A DNA stretch of 43,045 nt, taken from contig JAGXSS010000068.1 of assembly GCA_018334055.1 (NCBI GenBank), positions 1 through 43,045 on the forward strand. The letters are read 5' to 3'. Made by a program: the position numbers and the translations under genes. The notes beneath the pieces are model-generated. The model was not told where the DNA came from. It saw nothing but the letters and a program-made list of their open reading frames with translations, and searched no databases. This DNA is from Peptococcaceae bacterium. GTDB taxonomy: Bacteria > Bacillota > UBA994. Shown piece after piece: positions 1 through 8,876 of the stretch (the first letter of the stretch is position 1; each line of letters opens with the position of its first letter).

Positions 1-1155
1 ACCCATGACTTTTTCTCCGGCATGATTTCCTTGCGCCATAATGGGGCATCAGTGTCAGAACTGGTCGGAATGTACCTCGGCAATAACGCCAAACAAGTGA
101 TGCGGGTATTTTCAGTGGTACTTTTAGTTCTTGTCGGCACAGTATTTGTAGCGGGCCCGGCTCGCCTCTTGGTTAGGTTGACGGGTGGGGACATTGTATT
201 TAACACCTGGCTTATTATCATCATTGCGTACTATTTTCTGGCCACTATTCTCCCCATCGATCAACTCATTGGCAGGATCTACCCACTTTTTGGTGCAGCA
301 CTTTTGTTTATGGCTGTTGGTATCGGCGGCGGTATCCTCTTCTCCGGCCTACCAATTCCGGAATTGACGCTGGCGAATCTTCACCCCCGCAATCTTCCGG
401 TATGGCCATTGGTGTTTATTACCATTGCCTGCGGTGCGATTTCCGGTTTTCATTCCACCCAGTCGCCAATGATGGCGCGGTGCATTACCAGCGAAAAATA
501 TGGTCGCCGAGTTTTTTATGGCTCCATGATCGCTGAGGGCGCTGTGGCCCTCGTCTGGGCCGTGGCGGGAATGACCTTTTTTGGCGGCACAGCCGGCCTT
601 GCCGGCGGCCTGGCTGCGGCAGCCGGTGGCCCGGGTGGCGCAGTGCACCAAATTTCTATCGCTTGGTTAGGTGCCATCGGTGGCGCGTTGGCGGTGCTTG
701 GCGTAGTAGCTGCCCCGATTACCTCGGGGGATACAGCCTTCCGCAGCGCCCGACTCACCATTGCGGACGCTTTAGGGTATAGCCAAATACCAATAAAGAA
801 TCGTCTCATTGTAGCTATTCCTCTTTTTGCCGTCGGCATCTATTTGACGCAAATTGACTTCGCCATCATATGGCGGTATTTTGCCTGGTCAAACCAGACC
901 TTGGCGATGTTCATGCTCTGGACGGCGGCAGTCTACCTCAAGGTCAATGGCAAGTTACACTGGATAGCCACCGTCCCGGCCACTTTTATGGCGGCGGTGA
1001 CTGTGACCTACATCCTGCAGGCTTCGGAAGGGTTTGGGTTGGCCACTTCTATCTCGTACCCAGTAGGGTTGTTGGCAGCTGCGATTATGCTCGGTGCTTT
1101 TCTCTCTTATAAACCTGCACCTCCAATGGCGCCGACGGCGAAAAGAGCTGCCTAG
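1..1155 (+). CDS. cstA: Carbon starvation protein CstA, 5'-truncated by window edge
   Basis: Multi-pass inner-membrane transporter of the CstA family, which in characterised bacteria takes up peptides or pyruvate. The reading frame is open from base 1 (THDFFSGMISLRHNGAS...), so the ATG at 22 is internal and the true start lies upstream of the window. About 384 residues are visible, the C-terminal part of a protein usually of 500-700 residues. The segments HDFFSGMISLRHNG and SGFHSTQSPMMARC are typical of the family. Eight or so hydrophobic segments follow one another to the C-terminus (FLSYKPAPP). A strong hairpin terminator follows 20 bases after the stop. Substrate cannot be told from the sequence. 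Confidence 0.9.
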   Translation, partial: THDFFSGMISLRHNGASVSELVGMYLGNNAKQVMRVFSVVLLVLVGTVFVAGPARLLVRLTGGDIVFNTWLIIIIAYYFLATILPIDQLIGRIYPLFGAALLFMAVGIGGGILFSGLPIPELTLANLHPRNLPVWPLVFITIACGAISGFHSTQSPMMARCITSEKYGRRVFYGSMIAEGAVALVWAVAGMTFFGGTAGLAGGLAAAAGGPGGAVHQISIAWLGAIGGALAVLGVVAAPITSGDTAFRSARLTIADALGYSQIPIKNRLIVAIPLFAVGIYLTQIDFAIIWRYFAWSNQTLAMFMLWTAAVYLKVNGKLHWIATVPATFMAAVTVTYILQASEGFGLATSISYPVGLLAAAIMLGAFLSYKPAPPMAPTAKRAA

Positions 1156-1175
1156 TTAGGACCAACGTGCGCAAG

Positions 1176-1213
1176 AAAGCCCAGAGTTCCATACGGAACT
1201 CTGGGCTTTTTGG
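1176..1213. terminator. Bidirectional intrinsic terminator
   Basis: Perfect inverted repeat AAGCCCAGAGTTCC / GGAACTCTGGGCTT with an ATAC loop and a T-run on the plus side (A-run on the other). It lies between the convergent cstA and the deoxyhypusine-synthase-like gene and can serve both. Confidence 0.85.
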
Positions 1214-1221
1214 TCACTTTT

Positions 1222-2190
<969 letters not shown>

Positions 2191-2253
2191 TTGCGGACAC
2201 CTCTTTTCGTAAAGTTGCCTTAGGGTGGGATACAAGTTAACTTTAGCACAAAA

Positions 2254-2282
2254 TTGTCTAAACACAAGCGAGCACTTATGAT
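2254..2282 (+). promoter_or_regulatory. Sigma-A type promoter for the symporter gene
   Basis: TTGTCT (2254-2259), 17-nt spacer, TATGAT (2277-2282), reading toward the symporter at 2409. It predicts a leader of about 120 nt. Confidence 0.55.
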
Positions 2283-2307
2283 AATATGTAAATGTCTGAA
2301 ATTGCAG

Positions 2308-2333
2308 GCAATGGCCGCTTTAGCAGCCATTGC
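2308..2333 (+). other. Leader hairpin upstream of symporter
   Basis: Perfect 8-bp stem GCAATGGC / GCCATTGC with a 10-nt loop in the roughly 120-nt leader, followed by a purine-rich stretch (2334-2360). I cannot match it to a named riboswitch class. No terminator-like T-run follows it. Confidence 0.4.
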
Positions 2334-2408
2334 GAGAGGTGGTGAAAGGGGAAGGACATAGCAGAGCAGTCGCATCGGGTAATCTAGAAAATTTTAAAGG
2401 AGGATTGT

Positions 2409-3551
2409 ATGAAACTAATTTCTCGTCTGGCCATGGCCATCGTGGGGGGTATCTTGCTCGGTCTATATACCCCGGCTTTCGTAACGCGCTTTCTTATCAC
2501 CTTGCAGGGGTTAGTCGGACAGTTAATTTTCTTTAGCATCCCGCTCATTATCGTCTTTTTTATCGCGGACGGGATTATCAGCCTTGGCGTCAAGGCCACG
2601 AAGCTCCTGCCCATCACAGTGGGTTTAGCCTACACTTCAACTGTTCTATCCGGGTTACTGGCCTATGGAGTCACGGTGCTTCTTCAGCCGGTCATTGCGG
2701 GTGTGGCGGGTGACATAGTCGCCGGGCAAAAACTTACGCCCTACTTTACTCTCGCCATTGCTCCGGTGTTTGGGGTCATGAGTGCTTTGGCCCTGTCGTT
2801 CATTCTCGGGATTGGAGTGGTCGTCACCGGCAGTGAAACCATGGCCCGACTCTTGGCGGACGGCAAGAAAATTATCGAACGCTTAATTGCAGGTGTTATC
2901 ATTCCCATCATCCCTATCTTTATCGCCGGTATTTTTGCCAAAATGGCGGCGGAAGGCACAGTCTTCCCCACACTCCGTGCCTTTGCCCTCGTCTTGGCGC
3001 TGGCGGTAGTAGTACAGTGGGTGTGGATTTTTGTGCTGTACGGCTACGCGGGCTTTGTAGCTAAGAAACCTGTTTTCAGCTCCATAATTACCATGCTGCC
3101 AGCCTACCTTACAGCGGTCGGCACTATGTCTAGCGCCGCCACCATGCCGGTCACCCTGCAACAGGCCCGTCAGCTCCCCATCAAGAAGGAGGTAGCAAAT
3201 TTCGTCATTCCCCTGTGTGCAACCATCCATCTCTCCGGCAGCACCATTGCCATCGCCATGTGCGCGATGGCGGTCATGATCATCACCCCAGGCTACACCA
3301 TGCCCGGCTTCGTCGGAGTCTTGCCCTTTATCTTCATGCTAGGCATCATCATGGTGGCGGCACCCGGCGTGCCCGGCGGGGCCATCATGGCGGCTTACGG
3401 CCTGCTCGGCACCATGTTAGGGTTTGGCGAAGCCGCTCTGGGCCTCATGGTCGCCCTCTACATGGCGCAAGACAGCTTCGGCACCGCGACCAATGTCACG
3501 GGTGACGGAGCGTTGGCCATCTTGGTTGATAAACTGGCTGGAGACAAGTAA
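2409..3551 (+). CDS. Dicarboxylate/amino acid:cation symporter (DAACS/SLC1 family)
   Basis: Secondary transporter that couples uptake of acidic amino acids, C4-dicarboxylates or Ser/Thr to Na+ or H+. Residues 1-380 form about eight membrane segments plus re-entrant loops. The family signature is recognisable in AYLTAVGTMSSAATMPVT (the serine-rich hairpin) and in IPLCATIHLSGSTIAIAM. The C-terminal MAQDSFGTATNVTGDGALAIL carries the NVTGD motif that binds substrate and cation. The start is fixed by AAAGGAGG 8-9 nt before ATG 2409. At 380 residues it is on the short side of the family (about 400-430). The gene is monocistronic, with its own promoter and terminator. The substrate cannot be assigned from the sequence. 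Confidence 0.88.
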   Translation: MKLISRLAMAIVGGILLGLYTPAFVTRFLITLQGLVGQLIFFSIPLIIVFFIADGIISLGVKATKLLPITVGLAYTSTVLSGLLAYGVTVLLQPVIAGVAGDIVAGQKLTPYFTLAIAPVFGVMSALALSFILGIGVVVTGSETMARLLADGKKIIERLIAGVIIPIIPIFIAGIFAKMAAEGTVFPTLRAFALVLALAVVVQWVWIFVLYGYAGFVAKKPVFSSIITMLPAYLTAVGTMSSAATMPVTLQQARQLPIKKEVANFVIPLCATIHLSGSTIAIAMCAMAVMIITPGYTMPGFVGVLPFIFMLGIIMVAAPGVPGGAIMAAYGLLGTMLGFGEAALGLMVALYMAQDSFGTATNVTGDGALAILVDKLAGDK

Positions 3552-3553
3552 GG

Positions 3554-3595
3554 AAAAGCCCTTAAGCCCCGACCGGGGACTTAAGGGCTTTTTTG
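3554..3595. terminator. Bidirectional intrinsic terminator
   Basis: Long stem AAAAGCCCTTAAG..CCCC / GGGG..CTTAAGGGCTTTTTT directly after the symporter stop. It also faces the end of the convergent thiolase gene. Confidence 0.85.
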
Positions 3596-3609
3596 GCTGC
3601 CCCGCCAAG

Positions 3610-4812
3610 CTAGACTGATTTTAGAACAACCGCCGTACCCATGCCGCCCCCGATACACAAGGAGGCTAGGCCATAAGTTGCGCCACGTTTCTTCATTTCA
3701 TAGATAAGGGTGGTGATGATGCGGGCGCCTGAACTGCCTACGGGGTGACCGAGGGCGATGGCGCCACCATTGACATTGCAGCGCTCAAGAATCCATTCTT
3801 CGCTGACCTCGTGCTCGGCGGCCAGTCCCTTGACCACTCCGAGGGACTGAGCGGCAAAGGCCTCGTTCAGTTCAAGAAGATCCATGTCCGCGAGTTTAAG
3901 ACCGGCAAACTTGAGGGCGGCGGCCGCCGCCGGCACCGGACCTAGGCCCATGACCAAGGGGTCTACGCCACCTTGTCCGATGCCCACTACTTCGGCTAGG
4001 GGAGTGAGGTTGTAGTCCTTGAGGGCTTTTTCGGAAGCAAGCACGTAGAAGGCAGCACCATCGTTAATTCCGGAAGCATTAGCGGCGGTGACGGTGCCAT
4101 CCTTCTTGAAGGCAGGCTTGAGCCCGGCCATCTTTTCGAGCGAGGCGCCGCGATTGGGGTACTCATCTTGGTCGACGATAATGGTTTCCTTGCGCGTCTT
4201 GACCTCTACCGGGCACACTTCATCCTTGAAGCGCCCGGCATCAATGGCTACGACTGCCTTTTTCTGCGAGGCGACGGCGTAGGCATCTTGCGCTTGTCTG
4301 GTGATGCCGTATTTCTCGGCAATGTTCTCAGCTGTAATGCCCATGTGCACCTGGTGGAAAGAGTCGGTCAAGGCATCAAAAATCATGTGGTCGGTAGCCT
4401 GCACATGCCCCATGCGGTAGCCGGTGCGGGCATTAGGCAAGAGGTATGGCGAAAGCGACATGCTCTCGGTACCTCCGCCGATGACGACCTGGTGTATTCC
4501 CAGGGCGATATTGGCGTAAGCGTTAATCATGGCCTTCATGCCGGAGCCGCAGACCATGTTCAAGGCATATGCCGGGGTGGTGACCGGTAACCCCGCCTTG
4601 ATGGCCACTTGCCGCCCCAGCCCCTGACCCTGTCCGGCCGATAATATATTGCCCACGATAACCTCGTCGACAGCCTCCGGGGGTAGGTTGGTGGTCGCTA
4701 GCAAGCACTTAATCACAGCAGCACCAAGATCTGCCGGGTGAACGGTAGAAAGCGCACCGGCAAAAGAGCCGATAGCCGTGCGTTTGGCAGCTACTAAGTA
4801 CACCTTAGACAT
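3610..4812 (-). CDS. Acetyl-CoA C-acetyltransferase (thiolase)
   Basis: Thiolase II family enzyme that condenses two acetyl-CoA to acetoacetyl-CoA or cleaves 3-ketoacyl-CoA. All catalytic landmarks are present: the acyl-accepting Cys in NMVCGSGMKA (about residue 89), NEAFAAQ, the His in GHPVGSSGARI (about 356) and the second Cys in CIGGGMG (about 386). I start at ATG 4812 (MSKVYLVAAKRTAIGSF), preceded by GGGAGG at correct spacing. A 45-residue upstream extension of the open frame runs into the spacer and has no homology-like features. The resulting 400 residues are family length. It is the last gene of a four-gene minus-strand operon with an SDR reductase, a GntP-type permease and a CoA-transferase, which points to acetoacetate / 3-hydroxybutyrate or butyrate metabolism. 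Confidence 0.92.
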   Translation of the reverse strand: MSKVYLVAAKRTAIGSFAGALSTVHPADLGAAVIKCLLATTNLPPEAVDEVIVGNILSAGQGQGLGRQVAIKAGLPVTTPAYALNMVCGSGMKAMINAYANIALGIHQVVIGGGTESMSLSPYLLPNARTGYRMGHVQATDHMIFDALTDSFHQVHMGITAENIAEKYGITRQAQDAYAVASQKKAVVAIDAGRFKDEVCPVEVKTRKETIIVDQDEYPNRGASLEKMAGLKPAFKKDGTVTAANASGINDGAAFYVLASEKALKDYNLTPLAEVVGIGQGGVDPLVMGLGPVPAAAAALKFAGLKLADMDLLELNEAFAAQSLGVVKGLAAEHEVSEEWILERCNVNGGAIALGHPVGSSGARIITTLIYEMKKRGATYGLASLCIGGGMGTAVVLKSV

Positions 4813-4840
4813 TCGTTTCCCTCCCATCTTCAAAATTCGT

Positions 4841-5581
4841 TTAAAGAACCAACCCGCCGTCGACGCTGAGCACTGTGCCGGTGACAAAGCGCGCCTCGTC
4901 CGAGGCCAAGTACAGGTAGGCGCTGGCGATGTCGTCGGCATACCCAAGAGACTTCAAAGGAGATTTGTCCTTCATCATTTCGAGCACTTTCTCCGGCATC
5001 TTCTCCGTCATCGGGGTGAGGATGAAGCCGGGGGCGACGGCATTCACGCGGATGCCCTTGCGTCCGAGTTCTTTCGCCCAACTCTTGGTCATGCCGATGA
5101 CGCCCCACTTGGTAGCGGCATAGTTGGTCTGGCCAAAATTGCCGTAGATGCCGACCACCGATGATGCATTGAGGATGACGCCGCCACCTTTTTCGACCAT
5201 GACGGCTGCTACCGCCTGCCCACAATGAAAGACGCCCTTGAGGTTGACATTCAATACTCTATCCCACTCGGCCTCAGTCATCTTGAGCAAGGTGTTGTCG
5301 GCAGTAATGCCGGCATTGTTGATGAGGATGTCGATTTTGCCGTAGGTAGACACTGCCGTAGCGACCATTTCGTCGACCATCGCGCGGTTGGTCACGTCGA
5401 CCACCGCCGGTATAGCCTGCCCCCCGGCCTGGGTGATTTCGCCGACCACTCTGGCGACGTCCTCTGGGTTGAGGTCAGCCACTACTACTTTAGCCCCCTC
5501 TTGACTGAAGCGCTTGGCGGTGAACTCGCCAATGCCCCGACCGCCACCGGTGACAATGGCTACTTTGTTGTTGAGACGCAT
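4841..5581 (-). CDS. SDR-family 3-oxoacyl-[ACP/CoA] reductase (FabG/PhaB-like)
   Basis: Classical short-chain dehydrogenase/reductase of 246 residues. It shows the cofactor motif TGGGRGIG at residues 11-18, the NNAG motif, and the catalytic Ser-Tyr-Lys in NASSVVG and YAATKWG. The C-terminus VTGTVLSVDGGLVL is typical of FabG. D38 after VVVAD is the type of residue usually linked to NAD(H) preference, although FabG/PhaB enzymes normally use NADPH. The start ATG at 5581 has GGAGGAGG 9 nt upstream. Because it lies 28 nt before a thiolase and in an operon with a CoA-transferase, the likely substrate is acetoacetyl-CoA / 3-hydroxybutyryl-CoA rather than acyl-ACP. That is context inference. Confidence 0.88.
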   Translation of the reverse strand: MRLNNKVAIVTGGGRGIGEFTAKRFSQEGAKVVVADLNPEDVARVVGEITQAGGQAIPAVVDVTNRAMVDEMVATAVSTYGKIDILINNAGITADNTLLKMTEAEWDRVLNVNLKGVFHCGQAVAAVMVEKGGGVILNASSVVGIYGNFGQTNYAATKWGVIGMTKSWAKELGRKGIRVNAVAPGFILTPMTEKMPEKVLEMMKDKSPLKSLGYADDIASAYLYLASDEARFVTGTVLSVDGGLVL

Positions 5582-5619
5582 TCGTTCATTCCTCCTCCAT
5601 GATTATTTTCGGCAATTCC

Positions 5620-5645
5620 AAACAAAAAGACACGTCCCTTTTGTT
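5620..5645 (-). repeat. Dispersed 26-bp repeat, copy A
   Basis: This 26-bp segment is the exact reverse complement of 13642-13667. It contains AACAAAAGGGACGTGTC and then a T-rich arm (minus strand), forming an imperfect palindrome. It sits in the spacer between the permease and reductase genes. Confidence 0.7.
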
Positions 5646-5661
5646 GGGGGGTGGCGAAGAT

Positions 5662-5695
5662 AATTACTAGCAGGGGGTGCTCCCTGCTAGTAATT
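5662..5695. other. Intercistronic perfect hairpin
   Basis: 14-bp perfect inverted repeat (AATTACTAGCAGGG and its complement) around a 6-nt loop, between the permease stop (5722) and the reductase start (5581). No U-run follows in the direction of transcription, so an RNA-stability or processing hairpin is more likely than a full terminator. Confidence 0.6.
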
Positions 5696-5721
5696 TCCGT
5701 CTGAGCTGTACTCTTATTCTA

Positions 5722-7005
5722 CTAAACAATACCGAGGCTGGCTAGTGCGATAACCACGATAGTGGCAATTACTGGATTAACTAAGGAGACCACGGCGATG
5801 TCAATATAGCTGTCCTTGTGGGTCAGGCCCGTAACCGCGAGCAGGGTCAAGACGGCACCATTATGGGGCAAGGTGTCCAGACCACCCGAGGAGAGGGACG
5901 TGATGCGGTGGAAAACCTGCGGGTCGATGCCGGTCGCTTGGGCGATGGCCATCCATTCCTTGCCAAGGGCGGTGAGGGCGATGCCGAGACCGCCGGAGGC
6001 GGAACCGGTGGCACCGGCTAAGATATTTACCGCTACAGCAGGAGAGATAAGGGGGTTGCCTTCAATGCCCATGACGAAGTCGGTGAGCTGCTTAAAGGCA
6101 GGCACGGCGCGCACTACGGCGCCAAAGCCAACGGCCGCGCTGGTGTTGATGATGGCGATAATGGAGCCGTTAGCGCCGGCGTTAAAGGTCGCCACCACAT
6201 TGTTGAGGACCGAGGGCTTGAGCGCAATCGTTAAGAGGATGCCTGAAATGAGCGCGGGGACGATGGGCCACTTGAGCAAGTTGAGAGTGCCTACTACGGC
6301 CAGGAGGGGCAGGAAGGCGAGTGCCGGATGTGGCAAGGAGGCGACATTGATTTCTTTGACGCCTTGCTTGGGTTCGGTGAAGACTTCGCCTGCCGCGGTG
6401 AGCTTAGCTTCTCTCCACTTTAGGTAGAAAAAGCCGCCCAGAGCGAGAATGAGGGCGGCCACGATGCCGAGAACGGGCGCCGCGGCAGCCGTGGTGCCAA
6501 AGTGGGTCATGGGGATAAGGTTCTGAATTTGCGGGGTGCCCGGCAGCGCCGTCATGGTGAAGGTGAAGGAGCCAAGGGCAATGGCGCCGGGGATGAGTTT
6601 GCGGGAGATGTTGGCTTCTCTAAAGAGGGCAATGGCGAGTGGGTACATGGCAAAGACCACCACGAACAGGCTCACGCCGCCGTAGGTAAGGATGGCGCAA
6701 CCGAGGATGACCGCGAGGAGCGCCTGCTTAGCGCCGACGGTCTTGGCGAACCAGTTGGCAACGGCTTGTGCCATGCCTGTTTCTTCCATAATCTTACCAA
6801 ATATTGCTCCGAGCATAAAGGCGGGAAACCAAGAGCGGGTGAAGTTGACGAAGCCGGTCATGTAGGTGTCGGTGTAAGCGGGTAGCAGGGCCAGGCCGCC
6901 GGTCAGCGCGACGATAAGGGCCGATAGCGGGGCAATCCAGATGATGGACATGCCCTTGTAGGCGAGAAACATGAGTAGTGCCAATCCGAGAAACATTCCT
7001 AACAT
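5722..7005 (-). CDS. GntP family permease
   Basis: Polytopic transporter of the gluconate:H+ symporter (GntP) family, 427 residues with about 12 hydrophobic segments. The family pattern is visible in the N-terminal SWFPAFMLGAIFGKIMEETG, the central YGGVSLFVVVFAMYPLA with FTMTALPGTPQIQNLIP, and the C-terminal SSGGLDTLPHNGAVLTLL. Members encoded next to CoA-transferases and thiolases usually carry short-chain hydroxy- or keto-acids rather than gluconate. Here the neighbours suggest 3-hydroxybutyrate, acetoacetate or a similar C4 acid (inference). ATG 7005 has GGGAGG about 11 nt upstream. An in-frame ATG at 6996 is an alternative. Confidence 0.88.
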   Translation of the reverse strand: MLGMFLGLALLMFLAYKGMSIIWIAPLSALIVALTGGLALLPAYTDTYMTGFVNFTRSWFPAFMLGAIFGKIMEETGMAQAVANWFAKTVGAKQALLAVILGCAILTYGGVSLFVVVFAMYPLAIALFREANISRKLIPGAIALGSFTFTMTALPGTPQIQNLIPMTHFGTTAAAAPVLGIVAALILALGGFFYLKWREAKLTAAGEVFTEPKQGVKEINVASLPHPALAFLPLLAVVGTLNLLKWPIVPALISGILLTIALKPSVLNNVVATFNAGANGSIIAIINTSAAVGFGAVVRAVPAFKQLTDFVMGIEGNPLISPAVAVNILAGATGSASGGLGIALTALGKEWMAIAQATGIDPQVFHRITSLSSGGLDTLPHNGAVLTLLAVTGLTHKDSYIDIAVVSLVNPVIATIVVIALASLGIV

Positions 7006-7034
7006 TCTTTGCTTTACCTCCCTTTTTTTATTGC

Positions 7035-7071
7035 ATCCGCTGCACCGTTACTCCGAGACGGTGCAGCGGGA
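7035..7071. other. Intercistronic hairpin
   Basis: Stem CCGCTGCACCGT / ACGGTGCAGCGG (12 bp) with a 9-nt loop, between the CoA-transferase stop and the permease start. There is no T-run on the minus strand. It is a likely mRNA processing or stability element inside the operon. Confidence 0.55.
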
Positions 7072-7080
7072 TACATCCCT

Positions 7081-8634
7081 TTAGTCGAGTTTCAGTCCCA
7101 TGGGTTCTTCTCTAAAGAGGCGGCTGTCCATCACCTTGAGGTTCGGGCTGATGACGGGAGCGAAGTCCATGAGGTCAAGGATATCCTTTTGGAGGTCGAC
7201 CCCGGGGGCGATTTCTTCAAGCACCAAACCTTCGTGTCCGAGGCGGAATACGGCACGCTCAGTGACATAGACAACTTTGCGGTTGTTGTCGCGTGCGTAC
7301 TCGCCGCTAAAAGTGACATGCTCCACATCTTGCACGAATTTCTTGTGGGGGCCTTCTTGGGTGATGTAGAGCTTTTCGTCGGCAATTTTAACCTGCAGAT
7401 CGCCCGCAGTAAAGGTGCCACAGAAGATGACCTTCTTGGAATTTTGGGTAATATTGATGAAACCACCGGCTCCGGCCACTCTTACGCCGAACTTGCTGAC
7501 ATTGACATTGCCGATGCGGTCGCATTGGGCTAGGCCTAGGAAGGCCACGTCTAAGCCGCCCCCATCGTAAAAGTCAAATTGATAGGCTTGGTCGATGATG
7601 GCATCGGGGTTGGTGGCACAGCCAAAGCTCAAGCCGCCGGCCGGCACTCCGCCGATAGGACCGCTCTCGATGGTCAGGCGCAAGTGACCGCCCACCCCTT
7701 CTTCGTTGGCAACAAGTGCTACTCCCTCGGGCATGCCGATACCGAGGTTGGTGATGGCTTGGGGCACCAGTTCCATGGCGGCACGCCGAGCGATGACTTT
7801 GCGCTCGTCTAGCGGCAGGGTCTTGAGCGACTGCATGGGCACCTTAACATCGCCGCAGTAGCTGGGGTTGTATTGTTCGGCGAAGGTCTGCATATGGTTT
7901 TCGGGCTTGGAAACGACGACGGCATCCACTAAGATACCGGGGATTTTAACAAGGCGGGGGTCGAGAGTGCCCTTAGCCACAACTCTTTCCACCTGCACGA
8001 TGACCAGCCCGCCGGAGTTGCGTACCGCCTGGGCAATGGAAAGGGCCTCTAGGGTGACGGCCTCTTTATGCATGGTGGTGTTGCCGTCCTCGTCGGCGTA
8101 GGTGCCGCGGATGAGGGCGACATCGATGGGGAAGGCCTTGTAGAACAAATATTCCTTGCCGTGGAGCTCTATCAGTTCCACGACATCTTCGGTAGTATAG
8201 CTATTTAGCTTGCCGCCTTGGCGCCGTGGGTCGACAAAGGTCTTCAGGCCCACATGGGTGATGGTGCCCGGCTTACCTGCCGCGATATCGCGGAAGAGGT
8301 GGCAGATGACGCCCTGTGGCAGATTGTAAGCCTTAATTTTGTTTTCGACCGCCATCTTGCCCAGCTTTGGCGCGAGACCCCAGTGGCCGCCGATGACTTT
8401 AGCCACCAGACCCTCATGGGCGAGGTGGTTCATGCCCTTAGTCTTGCCATCGCCTTGCCCGGCGGCATAGACTAAAGTGATGTTTTGTGGGTGCGCCTCC
8501 GCTACAAACCGTTGCTCGATAGCGCTGGTCAATTCCTCCGGGTGACAGTTGCCCACAAAGCCGCCGCAGGCAATGGTGGCGCCGTCCTTAATCTTGGCAA
8601 CCGCTGCCAGCGCGGTCATTACTTTAGACTGCAT
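7081..8634 (-). CDS. Acyl-CoA:acetate/3-ketoacid CoA-transferase (fused alpha-beta, YdiF/Pct-like)
   Basis: Family I CoA-transferase with both subunits fused in one chain of 517 residues, the usual length for YdiF / propionate CoA-transferase. The N-terminal half starts [32 protein letters not shown], with the glycine-rich CoA loop. In the C-terminal half, [18 protein letters not shown] holds the active-site Glu (ESG, about residue 330) that forms the glutamyl-CoA thioester. It moves CoA between acetyl-CoA and a C3-C4 acid such as acetoacetate or 3-hydroxybutyrate. Two in-frame ATGs lie 6 nt apart. GAGAGG abuts the first (8640) but is 7 nt from the second (8634), so I chose the second. It is the first gene of the operon and follows the regulator's terminator. 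Confidence 0.88.
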   Translation of the reverse strand: MQSKVMTALAAVAKIKDGATIACGGFVGNCHPEELTSAIEQRFVAEAHPQNITLVYAAGQGDGKTKGMNHLAHEGLVAKVIGGHWGLAPKLGKMAVENKIKAYNLPQGVICHLFRDIAAGKPGTITHVGLKTFVDPRRQGGKLNSYTTEDVVELIELHGKEYLFYKAFPIDVALIRGTYADEDGNTTMHKEAVTLEALSIAQAVRNSGGLVIVQVERVVAKGTLDPRLVKIPGILVDAVVVSKPENHMQTFAEQYNPSYCGDVKVPMQSLKTLPLDERKVIARRAAMELVPQAITNLGIGMPEGVALVANEEGVGGHLRLTIESGPIGGVPAGGLSFGCATNPDAIIDQAYQFDFYDGGGLDVAFLGLAQCDRIGNVNVSKFGVRVAGAGGFINITQNSKKVIFCGTFTAGDLQVKIADEKLYITQEGPHKKFVQDVEHVTFSGEYARDNNRKVVYVTERAVFRLGHEGLVLEEIAPGVDLQKDILDLMDFAPVISPNLKVMDSRLFREEPMGLKLD

Positions 8635-8697
8635 TTGCATTCCTCTCTTTCTTTCACCTTAAAAAATGATTCCTCAATCTCAGTCTAGAATACGGCC

Positions 8698-8737
8698 AAA
8701 AAAAAACAAGAAGGAATGGCAAGAAAGTCCCTTCTTG
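8698..8737 (-). terminator. Intrinsic terminator of the regulator gene
   Basis: On the minus strand CAAGAAGG ... CCTTCTTG (8-bp stem, 15-nt loop) is followed by an unbroken run of T. It lies between the regulator stop (8877) and the CoA-transferase start, so the operon needs its own promoter in the short stretch 8641-8700 or depends on read-through. Confidence 0.75.
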
Positions 8738-8876
8738 AATGTGAGGAAATAACGTGGCCTCGTTTTCGGCGCGAACGTCGTTTTAGCCAACACTGCAAAA
8801 AAAGTGTCCGAAAAAGTGGACGAAAGGGGCTTAGTGTGGGTAAAACGTGTGTTTTGTGGCGCCTGACGACAATGCG

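Noticed and set aside
2191-2265. N-terminal 25-residue extension of the deoxyhypusine-synthase-like protein
   Set aside because: No ribosome site for GTG 2265, overlap with the opposite promoter, and a well-placed AGAGGTG before TTG 2190.
8641-8876. Sigma-54 (-24/-12) promoter for the CoA-transferase operon
   Set aside because: I searched for GG-N10-GC on the minus strand; the best candidate (GGGACTTTCTTGC) has a spacer one base too short and lies in the terminator stem. The TGTCC-N8-GGAC palindrome at 8815-8831 may be an activator site but is too weak to annotate.
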